64,000 nucleotides of DNA from Yersinia nurmii (GTDB lineage: Bacteria > Pseudomonadota > Gammaproteobacteria > Enterobacterales > Enterobacteriaceae): the NCBI RefSeq assembly GCF_001112925.1, contig NZ_CPYD01000001.1, positions 310,001 through 374,000 on the forward strand, in the 5' to 3' direction. The notes beneath the pieces were generated by a model. That model saw only the letters and a list, made by a program, of their open reading frames with translations, ran no database searches and was not told the DNA's origin. Shown here in pieces: positions 55,799-64,000 of this stretch; position 1 is the stretch's first letter; each line of letters starts with the position of its first letter. The translations under genes and the position numbers were made by a program.

Positions 55799-56839
55799 TT
55801 AAGCTGTCGTTAATTCAGCAGTGGCTAACACATCCGGGTAGTAGCGTTGAGCTACATCTGGATGGGAACGTAAGCGCCCTTTTAAATAGTTAACACCGAC
55901 GTCCCGAAACAACGGGTTGAGCGGATCGCTGGCGGGGCCGCTGGCTTCTGCCGCCAAATGTTCAGGCAACTGATACAAAGGCACCACCGCATCCAGACGC
56001 GCCCCGAGGAAAAAGGCAATGGACAGCCGATCGACACCCGCTGGCGGCGTTTCAACCCGATGCACCGTGGCGCGCAGATAACCGTTGGTCGCCAGCTCCA
56101 ACAACTCGCCAATGTTGACAACAAAAGAGTTTTCCAACGGCTCGACATCAATCCATAAGCCGTCCTCCACCTCAACCTGCAACCCCTTTTGGTTATCCTG
56201 TAGCAAGAAACTCAGGAAGCCTGAATCCTTATGAGCGCCCACGCCCTGCCCGCTTTGGGTAGTCTCTCGCCCCGGATAGCGAATCAGTTTGATATGCTCA
56301 TTAGGTTTATCACCATAAAGCTCATCAAAAGCGTGTTCATCCAGTTCCAACGCCAGCGCAAAAGCCTGTAGCAAACGCAGCGCCATTTGAGTCATTTCCG
56401 CTTGCCATTGTAGTAATAGAGGCTTCAATTCCGGCAAAGCTGGCGGCCACTGATTTGGCCCCTGTAAACGCGCCCAAGCGGGGGTTTCCGGGCGCAGTTT
56501 CAAGGGGGAACGCTCCGCGCCGATATCAAACTGTTCGCGCCAGTCCGGTTGCCCGCGAGTCAGCTCGGAAGCTGCTCGGTTATATCCGCGAAAATGAGGG
56601 GAATGCACCATTTCCACCGTCAGTTTATCGGCGGTGGGTAACTGAAAGAAACGTCGGGAAAGGTGTTGAATTTGCCGGGACAGCTCGGGATTGACTCCGT
56701 GTCCGGTTAGGTAGAAAAAGCCGATATCTCGTGCCGCATGGCGTAATTCGGTCAAAAATGCCTGGCGCTGGGTTTCTCCGCACTTAAGCTGAGACAGATC
56801 CAGAAGAGGTAGACGGTAACGTGTTGTTTCGTGATTCAT
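55799..56839 (-). CDS. Isopenicillin N synthase-like 2OG/Fe(II) oxygenase
   Basis: The 346-aa protein has an N-terminal DIOX_N region (residues 10-130, RDIGFFYLTGHGVN) and a double-stranded beta-helix core with iron ligands H203-x-D205 and H260. R271-x-S273 is the usual cosubstrate or substrate carboxylate clamp. The nearest named family is isopenicillin N synthase and plant-type dioxygenases; true IPNS activity is unlikely without ACV synthetase nearby. It is the first gene of the operon with MetQ-, MetN- and MetI-like genes, implying it acts on the imported compound. The reaction is unknown. Confidence 0.83.
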   Translation of the reverse strand: MNHETTRYRLPLLDLSQLKCGETQRQAFLTELRHAARDIGFFYLTGHGVNPELSRQIQHLSRRFFQLPTADKLTVEMVHSPHFRGYNRAASELTRGQPDWREQFDIGAERSPLKLRPETPAWARLQGPNQWPPALPELKPLLLQWQAEMTQMALRLLQAFALALELDEHAFDELYGDKPNEHIKLIRYPGRETTQSGQGVGAHKDSGFLSFLLQDNQKGLQVEVEDGLWIDVEPLENSFVVNIGELLELATNGYLRATVHRVETPPAGVDRLSIAFFLGARLDAVVPLYQLPEHLAAEASGPASDPLNPLFRDVGVNYLKGRLRSHPDVAQRYYPDVLATAELTTA

Positions 56840-57450
56840 TTTCTACTCCGGTAGTATGATTATTCCGCGTTTTATCCTGCTCAGAACCCATAAATACCGG
56901 ACAACAATACAAACGAATAACAAACATAATCAGCTCCTAAGCAGTGGGGAAAAACAGACTGATGACAAGGTTCTTGTAGAGTATATCTCGCGCCTCTTTA
57001 AGAGCATTCTCGTCTATTTATTTAACAATCTATATCCAAACGATATAAACAATTAACACGCAAAATCTGCCCACCACCAATATTTTTAGGTTCTATGTTA
57101 TTTCTTTCACGGAGAATGATGTGTGTAGAAAGAGAAGAAATAACCGTGAAAATCTATAGAAATGCCCCTTTCCGCCATTAAATGGTCACAGTTTTGACTT
57201 ATTCTTTTGGCTCTTTTTCCTCCTAACGACGGTTGAAAACAGAAAATCTTTTGCCATAACCCATAATCTACGCCATAGGAAACAGCGGTTCCGTTTACTC
57301 TTAGGATACGTAGTCAATTCGCTACCCAATATTCATCTACTGGATTACTTTATCGGTTAATGGCTGTATCACTGCGGTTGTTCCTGCTTCAGGCTCATTC
57401 CCCCGACTGTGCCACACTTTAATAGTTATAAATGCATTGAGAGGTAGCCG
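56840..57450. other. 611-bp AT-rich divergent region upstream of the oxygenase operon
   Basis: No credible gene. It should contain promoters for the minus-strand oxygenase operon and the plus-strand HAD gene. A perfect inverted repeat TATATC-CAAAC-GATATA (57031-57047) has the T-N11-A form bound by LysR-type regulators. No MetJ box repeat (AGACGTCT) was recognised. GAGAGG near 57439 precedes the HAD gene. Confidence 0.4.
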
Positions 57451-58155
57451 ATGGACTTAGCCTTATTTGATTTAGATGAAACCGTGATTTGTGAAGACAG
57501 TGCCAGCCTGTGGCTGCGCTGGTTAGTGGCAAAAAAACTGGCGCCGCTGTCTTTGCTAAAAAAAGAACAGGAATTGATGAAGGATTATTACCGTGGCCAA
57601 CTTTCCATGGAATGTTACATGCACGCCACACTGGCTCCGCTAGTCGGCTATTCCACACAAGAAGTAACTGGTTGGGTTGAAAGCTTTATTCAGCAGGAAA
57701 TTTTGCCGCGAGTGTATCCGCAGGCGCGGGAGCAGTTGGATTGGCATCGACAACGGGGAGATCATATTCTGATTATCTCGGCCAGCGGCGAGCATTTAGT
57801 CGCGCCCATTGCACGTCAATTAGGCGCCGATACTGCGTTGGCCATTGGTGTCGCGCTGAAAGATAACCGGATTACCGGAGAAACCTACGGCGTTCTCACT
57901 TTTCGCGAAGGTAAGGTTCTGCGCATCAATGAGTGGCTGAATAACTCGCCACATCTATGTTTTTCGAATACTTATGGCTACAGCGACTCAATAAACGATC
58001 GACCAATGTTGGAGTTTGTAGATTACGCGACGGTTATCAATCCCAATAATCAATTGGCAGATCTCGCTATTCTCCACGACTGGAATATCGCTCATTGGCA
58101 CGGTAAGTATTTGATACACAATCATACTTCTTTAGGCTATGAAACCGGCTTATAG
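57451..58155 (+). CDS. HAD-superfamily hydrolase, subclass IB (SerB-like)
   Basis: The 234-aa protein has HAD motif I DLDETV (nucleophile D7, acid D9), motif II IISAS (near residue 109), a motif III lysine in the KDNRITGETYG region, and motif IV YGYSDSINDRPML. The helical cap is small. The relatives are annotated phosphoserine phosphatase-like or histidinol-phosphatase-like. Its position about 2.7 kb upstream of hisG is suggestive, but the his operon has its own phosphatase in hisB. The substrate is not known. Confidence 0.85.
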   Translation: MDLALFDLDETVICEDSASLWLRWLVAKKLAPLSLLKKEQELMKDYYRGQLSMECYMHATLAPLVGYSTQEVTGWVESFIQQEILPRVYPQAREQLDWHRQRGDHILIISASGEHLVAPIARQLGADTALAIGVALKDNRITGETYGVLTFREGKVLRINEWLNNSPHLCFSNTYGYSDSINDRPMLEFVDYATVINPNNQLADLAILHDWNIAHWHGKYLIHNHTSLGYETGL

Positions 58156-58209
58156 TGACGATAACACTTCGGTTAGACCGAATCATCCAGGTCAATAAGT
58201 GAGGAATCA

Positions 58210-58830
58210 ATGTTGAAAGTTTGGGGTAGAAACAATTCCACCAATGTAAAAAAAGTACTGTGGTGTCTGGAAGAATTGGGCATGAAATATCAGCAAATTG
58301 ATGCCGGCGGCAAATTTGGCAAGCTGGACGACCCAAACTACCGTTCACTAAACCCTAACGGGCTGATTCCCTGCCTGCAAGACGACGACTTTATTTTGTG
58401 GGAATCTAACGCGATCGTCCGCTACATTGCGTTGAAATACGGCCAAAAGAGCACACTTTACCTAGCGGACATCCAACAGCGTGCCAGCGCAGAAAAATGG
58501 ATGGATTGGGCTCAGACTTTAGCCGCTCCGTTCAAAGCCGTATTTGTTGGTTTGGTGCGAACTCCACCGGAACAGCAGGACAAACAGAAAATTCAGCAGG
58601 GCATAAAAGAATGGGATGCGCTGATGGGAATTGCAAACGGCGAATTGGAAAAACAACCTTATTTATCTGGCCAACACTTTGGTGTCGGAGACATTCCTTT
58701 GGGTTGCATCGCTTATGCCTGGTTCAATTTACCGATCGAACGCAGCCACTATCCGCATCTGGAACGTTGGTATCAGCAAATCAGCCAGCGTCCGGCATTT
58801 AAGCAAGTGATCGAGATTGGATTAAGCTGA
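58210..58830 (+). CDS. gstB: Glutathione S-transferase GstB-like
   Basis: The 206-aa protein has an N-terminal thioredoxin-like domain (residues 1-80; WGRNNSTNVKKVLWCLEELG at the start, and the GSH-gamma-glutamyl motif ESNAIVRYIA) and an all-alpha C-terminal domain (FGVGDIPLG). It matches E. coli GstB over its length. GstB acts on bromoacetate-type electrophiles. It lies 54 bp after the HAD gene; the two may be co-transcribed. Confidence 0.9.
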   Translation: MLKVWGRNNSTNVKKVLWCLEELGMKYQQIDAGGKFGKLDDPNYRSLNPNGLIPCLQDDDFILWESNAIVRYIALKYGQKSTLYLADIQQRASAEKWMDWAQTLAAPFKAVFVGLVRTPPEQQDKQKIQQGIKEWDALMGIANGELEKQPYLSGQHFGVGDIPLGCIAYAWFNLPIERSHYPHLERWYQQISQRPAFKQVIEIGLS

Positions 58831-58847
58831 ATTTTACTCTGTCAAAA

Positions 58848-58915
58848 GGATCAGATTTCGGTTGATATCACCCCGCTCAAGATTAACCGAACGACTGCTA
58901 ACCGAAATCCGATCC
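58848..58915. repeat. Long inverted repeat between gstB and yeeZ
   Basis: Arms GGATCAGATTTCGGTT (58848-58863) and AACCGAAATCCGATCC (58900-58915) pair at 15 of 16 positions. The 36-nt loop contains a second AACCGAA, allowing an alternative fold. It lies between convergent genes, so a bidirectional terminator is likely (minus side followed by TTTTG), though the T-runs are short. Confidence 0.6.
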
Positions 58916-58938
58916 ACACACTTTTTCACACTTAACTA

Positions 58939-59769
58939 TCAGCTTACCGGCATTCTTTCTGGATCCGGATAAGTGTACTCAAACCCCAGTTCGCTACATA
59001 TCCGACTACCATCAACCAGACGGCTGGGCTGCTCTTCCTCTTCAGGTGCAAACTCCGGTGGTGTCAGTTGCAATCCTCGGGCAAATTCAGGGTAAAAATC
59101 TTTTTTGACCGGATGCTTAGGCGCACATAAATTGTAAATATGTCCGCCTTTAGGTAACTTCAGCAGCAGTTCAATGGCAGCGATCACGTCATCTTGATGA
59201 ACCAAATTCACCCCTTGCGAACCGCCTTTTACGCCCGTTTTTCCCGCCAGAAAACGCCCCGGATGACGCTCATTGCCGACCAACCCAGCAAGCCGAAGAA
59301 TATCAACAGAAGTATGGGGTAGTCGATGCAACCATTGCTCTAATTCCACCAGCGTTTTCCCCGCCACCGAAACCGGATTCAGCGGCGAATCTTCTTTCAC
59401 TTTTCCAACGGTATCGCCATAAACCGAGGTAGAACTGGTGAAAATGATGCGTGGAACGCCATAAACTAAAGCGCTATCAACCACCTGCTGCACCGCCAGA
59501 AAATAGTTTTCGCCTCCCTCAGCGGTTCGGCTAGCTGGCAAGGTCACGACCAAGGCATCCGCATCGAACAGATGTGGCAAATCGTCCGGATCGCAAATCA
59601 GCTCCGGTGTCAGAACCAACTGATAACACTCAATACCGCTCATACGGGCCGCATCTACGCCGTCAGGCGTAGTTTTGCTCCCCACCACCTGAATGCCCCG
59701 CCGCAGCAAGGACTGGGCCAACGGCATTCCCAACCAGCCTAAACCTATGATAGCGACCTTTTTCATCAA
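58939..59769 (-). CDS. yeeZ: NAD(P)-binding SDR-type protein YeeZ
   Basis: The 276-aa atypical SDR has cofactor motif GLGWLG (residues 9-14), then TSSTSVYGDTVGKVKE (Ser/Tyr region), LRLAGLVGNERHPGRFLAGK and LVDGSRICSELGFEYTYPDP. It matches E. coli YeeZ, which is also divergent from the his operon. The function is unknown. Either of two adjacent ATG codons could start it (ATGATGAAAAAG). Confidence 0.92.
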   Translation of the reverse strand: MMKKVAIIGLGWLGMPLAQSLLRRGIQVVGSKTTPDGVDAARMSGIECYQLVLTPELICDPDDLPHLFDADALVVTLPASRTAEGGENYFLAVQQVVDSALVYGVPRIIFTSSTSVYGDTVGKVKEDSPLNPVSVAGKTLVELEQWLHRLPHTSVDILRLAGLVGNERHPGRFLAGKTGVKGGSQGVNLVHQDDVIAAIELLLKLPKGGHIYNLCAPKHPVKKDFYPEFARGLQLTPPEFAPEEEEQPSRLVDGSRICSELGFEYTYPDPERMPVS

Positions 59770-60113
59770 TCTGCTCTCCTGCCTATGCAGTAAAATCTTA
59801 TGGCTCAGGCCCCTAAGTTATTGGGTTATGGCCGAGTCATCTTCCATTCATCATGCCAAATTACCCTCAAATCAGGATAATACCAAGGCGTAACACGCTA
59901 AATATACGGCTTACAAATTCGACGGCAGCAATGAGTCATCTGAATAAGAGGATAGTCCCGAATCGCAGGGGTTATCACTGTGAAATAAAATCATCTTAAT
60001 AAAAAAAGATTGCTTTCACATCATCAGATAGTTTAGGTTGATTGACAGAGCAAACGATACTTTACAAATTCTGGTTACTGGCGCGAGCCTATAACCCAAA
60101 GTGAGAAACTATT
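59770..60113. other. 344-bp region between yeeZ and hisL with the his promoter
   Basis: A perfect -35 TTGACA is at 60042-60047, about 70 bases before the leader; the matching -10 is weak (TACAAA around 60063). No gene was found. The remainder is AT-rich and would hold the yeeZ promoter. Confidence 0.5.
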
Positions 60114-60161
60114 ATGAATCGCGTTCAATTTAATCACCATCATCACCATCATCCTGACTAG
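60114..60161 (+). CDS. hisL: his operon leader peptide
   Basis: The 15-aa peptide [15 protein letters not shown] carries six consecutive histidines; E. coli has seven ([16 protein letters not shown]). Ribosome stalling at these codons when charged tRNA-His is scarce prevents formation of the terminator 70 bases downstream. GTGAG lies ahead of the ATG. It is too short for standard gene finders. Confidence 0.97.
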
Positions 60162-60180
60162 TCTGACAGGCCGATGTGTG

Positions 60181-60265
60181 CTGGAAGACGGTTAACGAAT
60201 CTTCCAGGTGGCGTAAGAACGCATTAAAGAAAACCCTCGGAAGATTATCTTCCGAGGGTTTTTTT
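60181..60265 (+). terminator. his attenuator
   Basis: The terminator is a 14-bp perfect stem AAACCCTCGGAAGA/TCTTCCGAGGGTTT (60231-60244, 60248-60261) with a TTA loop and seven T residues. Upstream, CTGGAAGA/TCTTCCAG (60181-60188, 60200-60207) forms a hairpin whose TCTTCC arm can also pair with the GGAAGA of the terminator. This gives the mutually exclusive folds expected of his attenuation. Confidence 0.95.
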
Positions 60266-60312
60266 ATTGCCCAAAACTTTTGAATTTAAATGAATAAGTT
60301 ATGAGGTTTACC

Positions 60313-61212
60313 ATGTTGGATAAAACACGTTTACGTATCGCAATGCAGAAATCAGGCCGCCTGAGCGAAGATTCCCAAGAACTGCTGTCGCGCTGTGGTA
60401 TCAAAATCAACCTGCAACAACAGCGCCTGATTGCCTTCGCCGAAAACATGCCTATCGATATCCTGCGCGTTCGCGATGACGATATCCCCGGCCTGGTTAT
60501 GGACGGCGTAGTTGATTTGGGCATTATTGGCGAAAACGTTCTGGAAGAAGAATTACTTAACCGTCGCGCCCAAGGGGAAGATCCTCGTTACTTTACCCTG
60601 CGCCGCTTGGATTTTGGTACTTGCCGCCTGTCTCTGGCAACCCCGCTGGATGCGGAATACAGTGGCCCACAATGTTTGCAAAATAGCCGAATTGCCACCT
60701 CTTACCCGCATCTGCTAAAGCAATACCTTGATAAACAAGGCGTCCGTTTTAAATCCTGTTTACTGAATGGCTCCGTTGAAGTGGCTCCCCGCGCCGGTCT
60801 GGCCGATGCCATCTGCGATTTAGTATCAACCGGTGCCACATTGGAAGCCAACGGGCTGCGAGAAGTAGAAGTCATTTATCGTTCAAAAGCCTGTTTGATT
60901 CAACGAGATGGCGAAATGCCAGAAGCTAAACAGCAGCTAATCGACCGCCTGATGACCCGAATTCAAGGCGTTATTCAAGCTCGAGAGTCGAAATACATCA
61001 TGATGCACGCGCCGAGCGAACGTCTGGATGAAATCATTACTCTGCTTCCAGGCGCCGAACGCCCAACGATTCTGCCATTGGCCGGTGATAAAAGCCGCGT
61101 AGCCATGCACATGGTTAGCAGCGAAACCCTGTTCTGGGAAACCATGGAGAAACTAAAAGCGCTGGGCGCCAGCTCTATTCTGGTTCTACCTATTGAAAAG
61201 ATGATGGAGTAA
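60313..61212 (+). CDS. hisG: ATP phosphoribosyltransferase HisG (long form)
   Basis: The 299-aa enzyme catalyses the first step of histidine synthesis (ATP + PRPP to phosphoribosyl-ATP) and is feedback-inhibited by histidine. The catalytic domain includes [11 protein letters not shown] and the PRPP loop [14 protein letters not shown]; the C-terminal ACT-like regulatory domain covers about 225-299. An ATG 12 bases upstream is in frame, but the GAGG between the two favours 60313, which gives the exact E. coli length. Confidence 0.97.
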   Translation: MLDKTRLRIAMQKSGRLSEDSQELLSRCGIKINLQQQRLIAFAENMPIDILRVRDDDIPGLVMDGVVDLGIIGENVLEEELLNRRAQGEDPRYFTLRRLDFGTCRLSLATPLDAEYSGPQCLQNSRIATSYPHLLKQYLDKQGVRFKSCLLNGSVEVAPRAGLADAICDLVSTGATLEANGLREVEVIYRSKACLIQRDGEMPEAKQQLIDRLMTRIQGVIQARESKYIMMHAPSERLDEIITLLPGAERPTILPLAGDKSRVAMHMVSSETLFWETMEKLKALGASSILVLPIEKMME

Positions 61213-61215
61213 ACC

Positions 61216-63647
<2,432 letters not shown>

Positions 63648-63657
63648 AGGGAACGTT

Positions 63658-64000
63658 ATGAGCCAGAAATTTCTTTTTATTGACCGCGACGGCACCCTGA
63701 TTGCTGAACCGCCAGAAGACTATCAGGTTGATCGGCTGGACAAACTGGCGCTGGAACCGGAAGTGATACCTGCCCTGCTGGCTCTGCAAAAAGCCGATTA
63801 CAAACTGGTGATGATCACTAATCAGGATGGTCTGGGAACGGACAGTTTCCCGCAGGAAACCTTCGATCCGCCGCACAATTTGATGATGCAGATTTTTACT
63901 TCCCAAGGCATCCACTTCGAGGACGTCTTAATCTGTCCGCACCTCCCAGCAGATAACTGCGCCTGCCGCAAGCCTAAGACGGCGCTGGTAGAAAACTATC
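63658..64000 (+). CDS. hisB: HisB bifunctional histidinol-phosphatase / IGP dehydratase, partial
   Basis: The first 114 codons are present before the window ends. The N-terminal HAD phosphatase shows the catalytic FIDRDGTLI (D9, D11), TNQDGLGT and the zinc-binding loop [15 protein letters not shown] typical of HisB-N. The dehydratase half lies beyond the window. GAAGGGA precedes the ATG, 10 bases after hisC. Confidence 0.96.
   Translation, partial: MSQKFLFIDRDGTLIAEPPEDYQVDRLDKLALEPEVIPALLALQKADYKLVMITNQDGLGTDSFPQETFDPPHNLMMQIFTSQGIHFEDVLICPHLPADNCACRKPKTALVENY

Noticed and set aside
55799-56839. Beta-lactam biosynthesis by the isopenicillin N synthase-like gene
   Set aside because: No ACV synthetase or other beta-lactam gene is nearby; the iron ligands are shared by the whole dioxygenase superfamily.
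60133-60152. Hexahistidine run suggestive of an engineered tag
   Set aside because: It lies in a native leader peptide followed by the his attenuator and hisG, so it is the regulatory His run of hisL.

Overview
The window is chromosomal core-genome DNA from an enteric gammaproteobacterium. Nearly every protein is close to an Escherichia coli K-12 counterpart, and long stretches keep the E. coli order (cydDC-aat-infA-clpAS-cspD-macAB-ybjX, hcp-hcr-poxB-ltaE-ybjTS-amiD-ybjQP-artPIQMJ-rlmC-ybjO-potIHGF, grxA-ybjL-rybB, ybjG/deoR/dacC). The roughly 50% GC, a deoC-deoR unit, sdaCB beside dacC, a CBS/CGL plus Met-type ABC island and a six-histidine his leader point away from Escherichia and toward Yersiniaceae, most likely Yersinia or a close relative. 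The genus is an inference from layout and remembered homologues. No rRNA, tRNA, IS element, prophage or CRISPR array was seen.

Layout. 0-13.7 kb: cytochrome bd exporter (cydDC), aat, infA, the ClpA/ClpS protease arm, cspD, the MacAB exporter, a DUF535 protein (ybjX), an OLD-family nuclease (ybjD) and the lysine exporter lysO. 13.8-28.9 kb: hcp-hcr for nitrosative stress under what look like tandem NsrR operators plus an FNR-like site; poxB, ltaE, ybjT, ybjS; a peptidoglycan amidase (amiD); ybjQ, ybjP; and arginine uptake (artPIQM, artJ with an ARG box). 29-39.1 kb: rlmC, ybjO, the putrescine importer potFGHI, ybjN, ybjC, grxA, ybjL and the sigma-E-dependent sRNA RybB. 39.3-48.4 kb: a secreted hypothetical protein with a probable frameshift, two tandem PAP2 phosphatases, deoC-deoR with a palindrome-rich control region, a 1.2 kb AT-rich gene-free stretch, the serine genes sdaC-sdaB, and dacC. 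48.4-56.8 kb: an accessory sulfur-amino-acid island: cystathionine beta-synthase and gamma-lyase, a divergent MocR regulator/DUF1127 pair, and a four-gene operon (isopenicillin N synthase-like oxygenase, MetQ-, MetN- and MetI-like transporter). 57.4-64 kb: a HAD phosphatase, gstB, yeeZ and the start of the his operon with its leader and attenuator, cut off inside hisB.

The main themes are stress physiology (ClpAP adaptor system, NO and redox defence, envelope stress through RybB), amino-acid and polyamine traffic (art, pot, sdaC, lysO, Met-type ABC) and envelope maintenance (amiD, dacC, PAP2 enzymes). Several operons carry hairpins between cistrons (hcp/hcr, potF/potG, deoC/deoR, sdaC/sdaB), which suggests repeated use of RNA structure to set unequal expression. 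The best candidates for undescribed biology are the sulfur island with its orphan oxygenase and the MocR/DUF1127 switch with three copies of an 8-bp element.
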